Shown piece after piece: positions 25,901 to 32,345 of a DNA stretch of 64,000 bases (position 1 is the first letter of the stretch; every line of letters begins with the position of its first letter). The stretch is from positions 4,925,501 to 4,989,500 of the forward strand of contig OW203987.1 of assembly GCA_934047225.1 (NCBI GenBank), given 5' to 3'. The position numbers were made by a program, and so were the translations under genes. This DNA is from Ypsolopha sequella. Taxonomy: Eukaryota > Arthropoda > Insecta > Lepidoptera > Ypsolophidae. A model generated the notes under the pieces. It saw only the letters and a program-made list of their open reading frames with translations, had not been told where the DNA came from and did no database searches.

Positions 25901-26352
25901 CTATATGGCTTAGGGCGGCCAAGACTGCAAATCCGCCACTGATTACGCGACAATGGTTTAATGTCAATTAGGCTTTTTTAGCAATGTTGTGTTCCTTTGG
26001 TTGTAAATGATTCTGCACAACAACTATAAACTCGCTTTTAATTTGTACAGATCATATAAAATAACACAACTTTGCTAGAAAAGCCTAATTAACAAACTAT
26101 TGTCGCTCAATGCCATAAATCACATTTATTTAATACGTTTTTTGTTAAAACTAATGAAAACAATAATAAGGTTAATTTAGGAACGAAAACTGACGCAACC
26201 ACCTTAATCAAAGTGAATACGTGGTTTCCTTTACAGCGTCAGACGAAGAAGAAGACATACCATCGAGGTCGTACTTGAAGAGACAAGCGCAGCTCATATT
26301 GGATACCAAGTCGAGAAGAAAAGGTTTTCGACCTCCGTATCCCAGGAAATAA
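4894..26352 (+). CDS. ODAD3: ODAD3/CCDC151, outer dynein arm docking complex subunit 3 (12 exons)
   Basis: ODAD3 (CCDC151) is a coiled-coil subunit of the complex that docks outer dynein arms on doublet microtubules of motile cilia and sperm flagella. Joining 4894-4999, 6467-6666, 9818-9997, 11464-11552, 11750-11846, 13422-13602, 13969-14088, 14723-14900, 16360-16504, 21746-21901, 24131-24248 and 26237-26352 gives 1686 nt, 561 codons plus stop, with every phase matching. Human CCDC151 is about 595 residues. Family signatures in order: [15 protein letters not shown] near the N-terminus, [34 protein letters not shown] in the middle, and an acidic then basic tail (SDEEEDIP... [17 protein letters not shown]). 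The protein is mostly heptad coiled coil with no enzyme motif. The ATG at 4894 has A at -3, but an upstream coding exon is not excluded. Expression in testis and ciliated mechanosensory neurons is expected from the family. Confidence 0.9.
5541..5918 (+). repeat. MITE family A, copy 1 (others 12865-13284, 35065-35442)
   Basis: A roughly 380-bp repeat found three times. It starts gctcgtaaaggcc, contains ggttggctaacctgcaacct and a palindromic acgctcgtcttttaaatcgtcc block, and ends tagcataaactactattaa. No coding capacity is seen. Probably a non-autonomous DNA element. Confidence 0.75.
5936..6120. other. GC-rich block, probable transposon fragment
   Basis: This segment (gaggaagggtacccaagac onwards) is far more GC-rich than the surrounding intron and has no ODAD3-compatible splice sites. 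It resembles the untranslated end of a retroelement. No family assignment is possible from sequence alone. Confidence 0.35.
6181..6462 (+). mobile_element. LINE-type 3' fragments abutting ODAD3 exon 2
   Basis: The part 6181-6370 reads as the degraded C-terminus of a non-LTR reverse-transcriptase polyprotein (frames ending in a [18 protein letters not shown] stretch). The part 6388-6462 (gggaatcacagatctccattt...cgattctgacacaccc) is the same dispersed tail found at 21536-21650 and, reversed, at 27345-27400 and 27823-27910. Confidence 0.55.
6467..6666 (+). CDS. ODAD3: ODAD3 exon 2
   Basis: The acceptor tttcgcag ends at 6466 and the donor cag|gtaatg starts at 6667. The exon enters in phase 1 and leaves in phase 0. 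It encodes coiled coil ([20 protein letters not shown]) matching the segment after LEGDRK in vertebrate CCDC151. The acceptor abuts a LINE-type repeat fragment (about 6388-6462). Confidence 0.9.
7227..7320 (-). repeat. Half copy related to the 7609-7877 palindrome
   Basis: The stretch taaagtgactttgcac...cccaaattcatattgg...gtaagtgatcaa resembles one arm of the neighbouring foldback element, with substitutions. It is probably an older, truncated relative. Confidence 0.4.
7609..7877. mobile_element. Palindromic MITE (269 bp)
   Basis: The termini tatacaaggtgacttttt and aaaaagtcaccttgtata are inverted repeats. The arms continue for most of the element (gtccaaattcatactgg; gtgatcagtatc) around a short centre. 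TA at each end suggests a Tc1/mariner-type origin. Confidence 0.8.
7890..9187 (-). pseudogene. Mariner-family transposase remnant, interrupted by a LINE fragment
   Basis: On the minus strand, pieces of a mariner transposase are readable in order. An N-terminal start MEKIEHRAF (ATG at 9187-9185) is followed by [18 protein letters not shown] and a helix-turn-helix part ([19 protein letters not shown]), then ETESKQNSMQWH-like catalytic-region sequence near 8680-8780. Below the inserted LINE come [15 protein letters not shown] and [19 protein letters not shown], the diagnostic 'YSPDLAP' block. Frameshifts and stops break it, so it is inactive. A retroelement fragment (about 8261-8656) splits the frame. 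Confidence 0.85.
8261..8656 (+). mobile_element. RTE-like LINE 3' end with C2H2 zinc-finger tail, inserted in mariner
   Basis: An open frame from 8281 to the TGA at 8602-8604 encodes [37 protein letters not shown] and a terminal zinc finger [20 protein letters not shown]. This is the C-terminal tail seen in insect and other animal endonuclease-reverse-transcriptase polyproteins. It is 5'-truncated, as is usual for LINE insertions, and sits inside the mariner remnant, so it arrived later. It is not an exon of the host gene. Confidence 0.8.
9818..9997 (+). CDS. ODAD3: ODAD3 exon 3
   Basis: Acceptor tttccag, donor aag|gtaatc; exactly 60 codons, phase 0 at both ends. The peptide [20 protein letters not shown] corresponds to the vertebrate segment ISEKVKKLNALRHQADLRQK. 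Highly charged coiled coil. Confidence 0.9.
10680..10850 (+). repeat. LINE 3' tail repeat (also 34620-34730)
   Basis: The segment ttttataagatcaaatttgac...gtgtattatgt.tacctacttt.caaaataaact..ttgaattt is shared with 34620-34730. AT-rich with a terminal simple repeat, which fits a LINE/SINE 3' end. Confidence 0.55.
10945..11096. repeat. Palindromic MITE family B, copy 1
   Basis: The arms aaaaaggccgttttgcatgaatca and tgattcacccaagtcggccttttt fold back over about 150 bp. Related copies lie at 32186-32345 and 53576-53727. Confidence 0.75.
11157..11268. repeat. Short inverted repeat
   Basis: The string gtacagtggagatcac (about 11159) recurs as gtgatctccactgtac (about 11251), with about 75 bp between. 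Partial foldback element of unknown class. Confidence 0.5.
11464..11552 (+). CDS. ODAD3: ODAD3 exon 4
   Basis: Acceptor tttcag, donor cag|gttggt. The peptide [20 protein letters not shown] continues LVKKKYSSI, equivalent to the human LENRLEKVSMKLTEAENIRQ region. A GT at 11527 is rejected as donor because the longer exon keeps phase with exon 5. Confidence 0.88.
11750..11846 (+). CDS. ODAD3: ODAD3 exon 5
   Basis: Acceptor acttttcag, donor gag|gtaagc. It starts by completing an Arg codon and encodes [20 protein letters not shown], then charged heptads, matching the LKAHLQEESLNFQNRLD region of CCDC151. Leaves in phase 0. Confidence 0.9.
12865..13284 (+). repeat. MITE family A, copy 2
   Basis: Same family and orientation as 5541-5918, with a 40-bp internal length difference (extra aacttgcaaaattgtaacaa block). 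Lies in the ODAD3 intron before exon 6. Confidence 0.75.
13422..13602 (+). CDS. ODAD3: ODAD3 exon 6
   Basis: Acceptor tgttccag, donor cag|gtattg. GC-rich, encoding an Ala/Arg/Glu-rich helix ([20 protein letters not shown]) and ending with [18 protein letters not shown]. It corresponds to the human [23 protein letters not shown] region. Leaves in phase 1. Confidence 0.9.
13757..13861. repeat. Foldback fragment related to MITE family E
   Basis: The string gagccacaaacttatctgtt at the left recurs inverted at the right (aacagataagtttgtggctc). The internal aaaatggcttctatattca is shared with the elements at 37361-37667, 42803-43080 and 56085-56418. Confidence 0.65.
13969..14088 (+). CDS. ODAD3: ODAD3 exon 7
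   Basis: Acceptor ttttgcag, donor actg|gtaaat. A Ser/Thr/Gln-rich linker is followed by [12 protein letters not shown], the start of the conserved 'AFQRIKEATGVTD' block. Phase 1 at both ends. Confidence 0.88.
14580..14650 (+). repeat. Short repeat shared with 3228-3300
   Basis: Begins gttctgtttcgattaattag and carries the same 'gcgg..tttcacaatcc' core as the left-end copy. Lies 70 bp upstream of ODAD3 exon 8. Confidence 0.5.
14723..14900 (+). CDS. ODAD3: ODAD3 exon 8 (most diagnostic block)
   Basis: Acceptor ctttcag, donor gatga|gttagt. It encodes [20 protein letters not shown], directly comparable to vertebrate GVTDTQEVVERFISQGDTF, then a Glu/Gln-rich helix. This exon was decisive for the family assignment. 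Leaves in phase 2. Confidence 0.92.
15091..15349. mobile_element. Palindromic MITE (about 259 bp)
   Basis: The arms ctcaatttaaatggaaagta / tactttccatttaaattgaa extend inward through gtgattcagtat and cattccactgcaaagcactt with few mismatches, around a centre near 15210-15230. Directly followed by a SINE copy. Confidence 0.85.
15355..15610 (-). repeat. tRNA-derived SINE, minus-strand copy
   Basis: Reverse complement of the family seen at 52365-52860. It shares ggaatcgaacctggatctca (B box and anticodon-arm region), gttttccttcac and the acggcatgaatacccgaggg block. Degenerate. Confidence 0.65.
15762..16194. mobile_element. Palindromic MITE (about 433 bp)
   Basis: The termini tgaacctggccagacacactc / gagtgggtcaggccaggttca are inverted. 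Internal parts such as atcgtttg...gtttcattgaaa and cccaaagtatgaaaggtttg fold back as well. Sits about 165 bp upstream of ODAD3 exon 9. Confidence 0.8.
16360..16504 (+). CDS. ODAD3: ODAD3 exon 9
   Basis: Acceptor attcacag, donor gat|gtaagt. It encodes [20 protein letters not shown], then [20 protein letters not shown], continuous heptads. A near-copy of the donor (agatgtaagtac) follows about 20 bp downstream at 16523. Confidence 0.88.
16551..16690 (-). mobile_element. RTE-like LINE zinc-finger tail fragment
   Basis: The minus-strand frame reads [20 protein letters not shown] then [12 protein letters not shown], ending at TGA (16586-16584). It is the same C2H2 tail as at 8281-8604, from a related but different LINE copy. 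Confidence 0.75.
17217..17281. repeat. GC-rich imperfect inverted repeat
   Basis: The string aggacgtcgacgcggcgttc pairs with gaacgccgc..cgacg.cgtcct-type sequence about 45 bp on. It stands out from its AT-rich surroundings. Confidence 0.5.
18833..19255 (+). other. Unrecognised 140-codon open frame inside ODAD3 intron 9
   Basis: Begins [20 protein letters not shown] and contains [20 protein letters not shown]. The 'LxFLxxC...PKGL' pattern recalls short helical segments in some transposon polyproteins, but this is only a resemblance. AT-rich, with no good splice sites at its ends. It could be a transposon remnant or chance. Confidence 0.2.
19797..20095 (+). repeat. Dispersed lepidopteran repeat family C, copy 1
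   Basis: A 300-bp unit with inverted ends: agggttccgtacccaaaggg on the left, ggtacggaacccttcgtgcg then cactcgcacttggccggttttt-type end on the right. The interior has gctgtatctcatgaaccgtg and ttctgttgccgctataacaa. This sequence type is very common in moth genomes. Other copies: 36366-36652, 44562-44792 (minus, truncated) and a diverged relative at 29577-30098. Confidence 0.8.
21034..21134. repeat. Hairpin element family D, copy 1
   Basis: The arms gttattaaaacaattt... and ...aattgttttaataac meet around ttcggccctcggtatggggc. A larger copy with the same arms lies at 62301-62449. The shared downstream flank (aaaagctcgtaaaagttaaa) shows that both belong to one element. Confidence 0.8.
21536..21650 (+). 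repeat. LINE-type 3' tail repeat upstream of ODAD3 exon 10
   Basis: Starts gccttggtcccggataggca and includes gatttccatctgctacgatc and ctgacacactctcc. This tail is also seen next to ODAD3 exon 2 and, inverted, around 27345-27400 and 27823-27910. Confidence 0.65.
21746..21901 (+). CDS. ODAD3: ODAD3 exon 10
   Basis: Acceptor ttttgttcaag at 21745 and donor aat|gtgagt; 52 codons, phase 0 at both ends. It encodes [20 protein letters not shown] and ends [11 protein letters not shown]. An apparent acceptor 19 bp further in (21764, ctacag) would break phase with exon 9 and reach a stop, so the upstream AG is used. Confidence 0.85.
22140..22890. other. CpG-rich island inside ODAD3 intron 10
   Basis: Much richer in CG dinucleotides than the rest of the intron, with three overlapping open frames on both strands and no recognised domain. 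The AT stretch tatttatattttttgg at 22727 lies upstream of cggaagtcagtgcaccctga and a possible donor (ttgtaagaat, about 22915). It could be the promoter of a nested transcript or part of a retroelement. Confidence 0.3.
24131..24248 (+). CDS. ODAD3: ODAD3 exon 11
   Basis: Acceptor aatatttcag, donor ccac|gtaagc. It encodes an Ala/Ser/Thr/Pro linker followed by [17 protein letters not shown], resembling the human 'LPSYNTRIKLP' turn before the acidic tail. Leaves in phase 1. Confidence 0.85.
24592..24805. repeat. Half copy of palindromic MITE at 33893-34266
   Basis: Shares aaacgtcagtcgcttagcgc, gtgtataacttaactttgt, gtggcaattgacgccaata and the gatcatgactaattgt core. Only one arm plus the centre remains. 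Confidence 0.7.
25255..25941. mobile_element. Non-autonomous hAT element with 8-bp target duplication
   Basis: Inverted ends cagtggcggat and atccgccactg. The octamer attacgcg flanks both sides (25247-25254 and 25942-25949). Internal gggcggc motifs near both ends. No transposase. The target was itself a palindromic element (see 25942-26107). Confidence 0.88.
25942..26107. repeat. Palindromic MITE used as insertion target
   Basis: The arms gcgacaatggtttaatgtca...aattaggctttt and aaaagcctaatt...aaactattgtcgc fold back. The hAT element at 25255-25941 inserted at its left end, 130 bp upstream of ODAD3 exon 12. Confidence 0.75.
26237..26352 (+). CDS. ODAD3: ODAD3 exon 12 (terminal)
   Basis: Acceptor ctttacag. 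It encodes [20 protein letters not shown] and a basic end ([15 protein letters not shown]), then TAA at 26350-26352. The acidic-then-basic ending matches the vertebrate tail. An AATAAA overlaps the stop codon and another lies about 100 bp downstream (near 26450). Confidence 0.9.
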
Positions 26353-28070
26353 ATTAAATTCAAATGATTGTAGGATTTATTCACATACAATATGTGTAGG
26401 TAAATGTAAAATCAAGCGTGTGACTTTCGAGTTTCTGCTAAATGTGGAAAATAAACTAACAGAACAGATTCCGACACAGTCTTGACTCCTACTTTTGTTA
26501 TTTTCATCATAGACTTTTTCGTATCTGTATTTTGATTTTTCCGGTAGTAGATTATTAATAATCTCTAAAGCAAGGCTGGCCAATAGATTTTCCAGGTGAG
26601 CAAAATTTCTTAGACTGGCGGCGGCCACCACCACTACCATATTATTAAGGTAATTTATTCAAAAAAAGACAAAATATCCTTTTATTTACTTTATTTGTAA
26701 ATTAAATGAAATAATATATATTTTTTTATTTAATGTGAGCTCTGAAGTGGTTTTCCTGATAGTAATTTGTCGGATAGCCCGCTGACCAAAGTGCTGGCGG
26801 GCAAATTAAAATGCATTGGCGGGCCACTTCGTGGCCCGCGTGCCTGGGTGTGGCCGGCCTTGCTCTAAAGAGTCTGTTTTGATACTCTCTGGAGTAGAAT
26901 TACTATCGCGCTCGACATTTTTGCAACACGTTTATGTTTACTGAATAAAGTTCACTGAAAATCACAGCACCAAACTCCGTGTTTTGTTTAACAATCTTTG
27001 AAATCGCGCCTTTTTTTCGAGTTTTTTTTTTTGTTATTGTGGCCAGTTCTATTTTCGAACAAACTTCTTTACATGTTTTTACTTATAGTTTTCCACGAGT
27101 TTCCACACGGATTTGACGCTCCAAATTCAAATCATTTTACTCCCTTGGGAGTTTCATACAACTTTACCTCCCTTAAGAGGTAATGCTTTACTTTACGTTG
27201 AGATTGCATTATATGTACCTAATTGGACATTGTCGAGCATTTGGTGTGAAAAGGTATATTTCATGTAAGTATACAATATAACACAAATGATAAAATTACC
27301 TTGAAAAACTGAAAGGGCTTGTAGGACTAGATAAATGGATGTATGTACATAAGGCGAAAGCGGTGTGTCAGAATCGTAGCAGATGGAAAAATATCTGCCT
27401 ACGATTTCAGAGAAATCAATGGTTTAGAAACAAAATTTTGGAGGACAATATGACAGAAGCTTCAGAAATGCAAATGGTAAACTGGGCCATTTTGTTTTGT
27501 CCCAAAGTGATAGTACTATCGCAAATATCAGGCACAAATACGATGCTTTTAGAGAATGCAGATTTCACCACAGTAGACATGAATTCCGTTAATCTCATTA
27601 CATGCTCGAATGACAAGATGAATGATTGAACCTTGATCCCAAGTAACCGGCGACTTACCGACTGAGCTACCGATGATTTTACTGAAACCTTGATGCTAAA
27701 GTTATTACTTAGGTATACCTAACGAGTTATAACTCATTATTATTATAGTACAATCAATGCGGAACAAATTGGTGACATACTTCATAGATACGTTGAAAAA
27801 GAGCAATGTCAAAAGTACCAGATTATATGACTAGATTGATGAATGTGGATTAGGCGAAAGAGTAGCAGATGGAAACCTGTAGTCTCTGCCTACCCCTTTT
27901 TGAGACAGGCGTAAGTATATGTATGTATATGTACAATCAATGCTGCAAAGAGGATTTTTTTTCATCATATAAAATAAGTAATAAAAACAAAATACTGTCA
28001 AATCAAACAAAACTGTCACAAATCCAACTACTTACTTTATTTTAACTATATCGTCTAAATATCAAAAAAC
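26353..28070. other. Intergenic region between ODAD3 and RSPH14-like gene
   Basis: Contains the ODAD3 3' end (AATAAA near 26450), AT-rich sequence, and fragments of the dispersed LINE tail in minus orientation at 27345-27400 and 27823-27910. The 96-codon frame at 27339-27629 starts inside that repeat and has no domain. No separate gene is supported. Confidence 0.55.
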
Positions 28071-28358
28071 ATGTTCTGCCCGCAAAAAAACTCGTACCTC
28101 CAGCTGGTATGCGCGATGAACCCTCGAGTGATCAACAAGGCAGTAGACCAAGCCATGGAGAAGCCCCTAGACCCCCACGACGCAACACCAGCGGCGCACC
28201 GCATGGACTCCATGCAACCTTCACTCTACGCCCCATGTGTGGACATTACCAGAGCTAGGGTCGGTTTTGGGAGGTGGGGACTGAAGATATTGGTCAAACA
28301 GCTGCATTCGGATAATGCGTTAGAGCGGATGCAGGCAATACATAGTATTATGGATAAG
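28071..28358 (+). CDS. RSPH14: RSPH14-like exon 1
   Basis: Opens at an ATG in AT-rich sequence (aaaaacATG) and ends at donor ataag|gtgaga; 96 codons, phase 0. A second in-frame ATG (28116) starts MNPRVINKAVDQAMEKPLDP. A 5'UTR exon further upstream is possible. Confidence 0.75.
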
Positions 28359-31300
28359 GTGAGATCGTGCAGCAGTTCTTGGCGTTTGAACTAACCTGTA
28401 TCATATTCGAATAAGTAACATAATTTTAGAAATTGGGACACGAGTGCTTGCTTACGGAAGCGAACGACGTGAGTTTCGAAATAGTTTTGCACGAGTGTCC
28501 CAATGTCTAATTATGTTCAGTTGCACACAATACTTTATCTACGACTGTAAAAAATATCGTTTTTATTTATAATATGTATTTTCAACTAACAATTTCACGA
28601 AAAATGAGAATACATTCGTTCATGAACCTCGGGTGCGTCGTTCCGGTAAGCTGCCTTGATGCCCAATCAAGATAAAGGGGGCTTGGCTTAAAAAATAAGG
28701 TCGGGGATTATTTCTCGTTTCTGTTGTTTATTGGGTCTCTGGCGGTTTTATAAAAAATAAATTGTGGCAATCGCAGCGCAGAATCGCGATGTTATAATTA
28801 ATATTACAACATCGGATAAACAACAGGTGCATTATAAAACTGCTTTTGATGTCTTATTGCAGTATGGGTGTAGATAAGTAAGGTTGTATGTCTGTGTCCG
28901 TACACAGCGCACGATTTTCCTAAAAGTACAGTGCGACCAGTGGCGTAGCTAGGTAGGCAAAGGCCCCAGTGCATAGAGAAAAAATCGGGCCCTCACCCCC
29001 TCTTTCACGGTAGCTTCAACTGATATTGGCCTTCAAAATTATAGATAGGAATAAAAATAGGATACAGGATACAGTGAGTTGAACTTATCATTAGTAGGCT
29101 TAATCCATACGTCATCTCTATGAGGGGTAAAATCTCTGTGTTTATATAAAAGAAAATGGGAATAAATAAGCAACGACGCATTATAAAATCTTTATTATAC
29201 AGATGAGATCAATAGATGACAAAGAAAAACGATTTTAACAGAGTTCCCTGTGCAATTGACAACCTCTTGCGCGCTTTGATTTTTGCGAATTCGTCTATAA
29301 CTTCACTTGAAAATTCTTGTGAGCAGGGTCGAGGTTTTCTAGCTTCAGGAGCTGGCGAATTGGCTGACCCGCTCTTTTCAAAGCTTAGGTTGGAGGGCCC
29401 CCTGAGCTCCGGGGCCCTGGTGCACTGCACCAGCTGGCCCTATGATAGCTACGCCACTGAGTGCGACATGCATGGATTGGTCTAATTAAACATAGCCCTT
29501 GTTTCACAGATTCGCGAACCGATCGTCTACATTCACATTAAAAAAACCCGCAGGCATCGTAGTATTGACATGACTTACCCCCTTTTTAGGGTTTCGTACC
29601 CAATGCGGAAAACGGAGGCCTATAAATGTCACTCCGCTGTCCGTCTGTATGTCTGTCCGTGTGTCACGGGTCTCTAGTTCTTAGACGGAATGAGATAGAG
29701 ACCTGAAATTTCGATATGTTGTGTAAAATTTTGACCCAATACTAAAAATTAAAATAAAAGTTCAGGGGGACCTCATACACGAAAAGAGGGCCGAAATATT
29801 TTTTTCTCTCCCCAAAATATCTGGTGTTATTGTCTAGAGTTTATTAAGTAGAGTGAAAATTAATTTTTTGTATTAATCTTCTAAATAATCTAAATAAAGA
29901 AATGGGAGGCTACCAAAGTTATCATTTTTAGACCATTTTTGTTATGGGGACTACCTCAAAGGCCAAAGCAGTTAGGAATTTGCAATTTCTGTATATTATG
30001 TACCATATATTAAACATATTAAGTATATTTAACATACCTACCTAAATGGCACGGAACCCTCAGGGCGCGAGTCCACTCGCACTTGAACGGTTTTTACTAA
30101 TTCGGCGATATACAGAATATAGATATATACAGACGAACGGACACACGGACTACGAAGAGTTGTCAACCTTATTCGGTTTACATTTAGGATAAAATAAGGA
30201 GCCGAGCGAAGCGGAGCAGAGCGAGGCGACGTTCCTAGTTTTGTTACTTAAAATTAAATTGTCACTAATGTAATAGAAAATTGTTCGCCTGAGCAACCCA
30301 AAGTTTCCAACATTTTTATTCGCCAACAGTCTTTCGCCCACTTAGTATTTTAGTACGCTATATTCAGTATTTTTGAGACCTTAAATTTGAATTTATATTC
30401 GCTCGTTTAAATACCACCCGTTTAATATTACTTCCAGGTTCAAATAGTTGAAGATGCCATGTTTCTAATCAAAACAGGTCTCGTTTTCCGCATCGCAAAC
30501 TTGCTGCACAATAGAAATCCTGTCATCAGAGAAAAGACCTGTATCACTCTTACATACTTAGCTTCTTACCACCAAGGCAGGATCCAGATCTTGAAACATC
30601 CTGACATCATGAACGACCTCAGATGGATTATATTGAAGGATAGAAAGGAAATAAGATACGCCGCCGCGAAAACATTGAGAAATCTTTCCAGCAATAGGTG
30701 CTCTTGCGAGATTATTCTAAAAACCCCCTCAATATTAGAAAATCTTCTTGAAATTATCCAAAACGAGGCAGGGGGAACTGTCGAAATACATCTGAAGACC
30801 CTGGAAAGCCTCATCGAATGGGATCCATTAGAAGCACTGAAGAACAATGCGTTTAAAATTATGCTCGCGTTGATGGATATAGAAAACACAAAAATTGTCT
30901 GTCGCGCTATGGATTGTATGGCACAGCTTCTTTCCCATGAAGTCGGCAAAAAACTGAGTGATTCTTACGACCTAACATTTGCACTGCGAAAGTTCATACA
31001 ATCACCTCATATTAAGGTAGTTTTAAGCGCTGTAGCCTTACTAAAAATGACCACTCTGTCTACTCAATCAAAATGGCGTGCTAAAGAATTCTGTGCCGAT
31101 TTGACAAACGACTTGGTAAAGTTCTGTCATAGACCAAACAACCCGTTGCTTCAACTGAGCGCCATGCAGGTTCTCTTGAACTTATGCGAATGTCCTGACA
31201 TACGATCTCATGTAAAGAAGAATCACTTGAGGAGTCTAAGGTCTATGAGAATCAGAACGCATGAGGAATGGGATGGGACCTCGGAGGTTAGTAGTTATGG

Positions 31301-31472
31301 TCTTGAGACTGGCCACAACTATAGGACGATGAGTATTGAGCCGGTCGAAACCATTAAAAACGAATATGGTGATAACGCTTTGGCGATAAATGTCCACAGT
31401 TACTTGGGCACTGTGCGCGAAACACAAAAACGTCTGCTGAAATCCATAACTTGGAAGTCCTATGTGGATTAA
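28071..31472 (+). CDS. RSPH14: RSPH14-like armadillo-repeat radial spoke protein (2 exons)
   Basis: RSPH14 (RTDR1; Chlamydomonas RSP14) is an armadillo/HEAT-type protein of the axonemal radial spoke. Joining 28071-28358 and 30438-31472 (phase 0) gives 440 codons plus stop, against about 348 in human. The extra length is mainly an N-terminal and a C-terminal extension. After a variable start, LYAPCVDITRARVGFGRWG then LHSDNALERMQAIHSIMDK aligns with the vertebrate MPPDIDPTKAAIAYGCRA... LLTRQKALMALCDLMHD. The rest is a string of two- and three-helix repeats (REKTCITLTYLASYHQGR; REIRYAAAKTLRNLSSN-like; LQLSAMQVLLNLCECPDIR). It sits on the same strand as ODAD3, 1.7 kb downstream. No catalytic motif. 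The start could be the ATG at 28071 or the one at 28116. Confidence 0.82.
28412..28880. repeat. Interspersed repeat, copy 2 (first copy 2394-2810)
   Basis: Aligned with 2394-2810 across its length, including gcacgagtgtcccaatgtct, tatgttcagttgcacacaat and the terminal gtcttattgcagtatggg. Begins about 50 bp after the exon 1 donor of the RSPH14-like gene. Confidence 0.7.
28938..29459. mobile_element. Non-autonomous hAT element with 8-bp target duplication
   Basis: Inverted ends cagtggcgtagcta and tagctacgccactg. The octamer agtgcgac flanks both sides (28930-28937 and 29460-29467). The 89-codon plus frame and 73-codon minus frame inside are overlapping shadows without a domain. Lies in the RSPH14-like intron. 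Confidence 0.88.
29577..30098 (+). repeat. Diverged member of repeat family C
   Basis: Ends resemble family C (agggtttcgtacccaatgcg; ggcacggaaccctcagggcg then cactcgcacttgaacggtttt) and the interior shares the tccgtctg and gagatag blocks. Overall more diverged and longer. Confidence 0.65.
30438..31472 (+). CDS. RSPH14: RSPH14-like exon 2 (terminal)
   Basis: Acceptor cttccag. One uninterrupted frame of 344 codons to the TAA at 31470-31472, holding nearly all armadillo repeats. The last 90 residues are polar and lie outside the repeat pattern. Confidence 0.88.
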   Translation, partial: VQIVEDAMFLIKTGLVFRIANLLHNRNPVIREKTCITLTYLASYHQGRIQILKHPDIMNDLRWIILKDRKEIRYAAAKTLRNLSSNRCSCEIILKTPSILENLLEIIQNEAGGTVEIHLKTLESLIEWDPLEALKNNAFKIMLALMDIENTKIVCRAMDCMAQLLSHEVGKKLSDSYDLTFALRKFIQSPHIKVVLSAVALLKMTTLSTQSKWRAKEFCADLTNDLVKFCHRPNNPLLQLSAMQVLLNLCECPDIRSHVKKNHLRSLRSMRIRTHEEWDGTSEVSSYGLETGHNYRTMSIEPVETIKNEYGDNALAINVHSYLGTVRETQKRLLKSITWKSYVD

Positions 31473-32185
31473 ATTGCAGACTCGTATTCAGTATAGACCA
31501 AAACTTTGAGGTTGGGTTTAGTCCATAAAAAGAAGAAAACTGCAAGATATAAAGCGGATATATCGCCATTTAAACGTTCAGTCAGAATTTATTTTGTTAC
31601 TTATTTGTATATGCTTGCAAATCTTGCATTTAATGGACCTATGTGAAGTTGCCAAGTGCATAAACGATACCTGATAAACAATATTGACTGCTATTCGATT
31701 GTACTGACTTTTAAATCACATGTAAGCGTATTCTTAAAAATATATATTTATTCGGTACAATACATAATTATTTATTTATTATCGTTTACTCAGTTGGCAA
31801 CTTCACTTAGATATTTAGGTTGCGTTCATAAAAGGTGAAAATTAACTGTCACCCGTTCCATAAGGCGCCGACGGGTGTCGTGGCAGCGCAAAGCCCGTCG
31901 CAAAAACCACCTGGAAGCGCAGCAAGAAGCGCCGCCAGAAGCCTGAAGCTGTGGCCTTGCGTTAGCGCACACACGCAATGCAAGCGTTTTTATTACGCAG
32001 GCACACGAGATACTGTTGTCGTATTGGTTACTAGATTGAAAATACATATTCGTACATTAAACATACGTAAAAGTTTCGCTATTTATTCATATATTACACG
32101 TCCATCACAATTAGGCGAATGAGCTAACCAATAATCGCCTCTATCAAAAGCTTATAAAGTCTTTGCTTATGGCATAATTGTGATG

Positions 32186-32345
32186 GTCATGTCCTCTAAA
32201 ACGGCCATTTTGCATGAATCATATTACGATTATGTTCTAATGCCGTCTCTTTTGCACGCGTGAAAAAATTCTGACTACTCAAAAGTAGGGTAGTACTTTC
32301 AAATCATTTTATGATTCACCCAATCGGCCTTTTCAGATCCCCAGA
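32186..32345. repeat. Palindromic MITE family B, copy 2
   Basis: Shares aaaacggccattttgcatga and tttatgattcaccca...cggcctttt with 10945-11096. The internal gcacgcgtgaaaaaattctga matches the third copy at 53576-53727. Confidence 0.75.

Noticed and set aside
28071..28394. Free-standing 107-codon gene
   Set aside because: A consensus donor at 28359 and continuity with the 30438 exon show that it is exon 1 of the RSPH14-like gene.
29209..29485. Coding frames on both strands
   Set aside because: They lie within or across the edge of the hAT element 28938-29459 and mirror each other.
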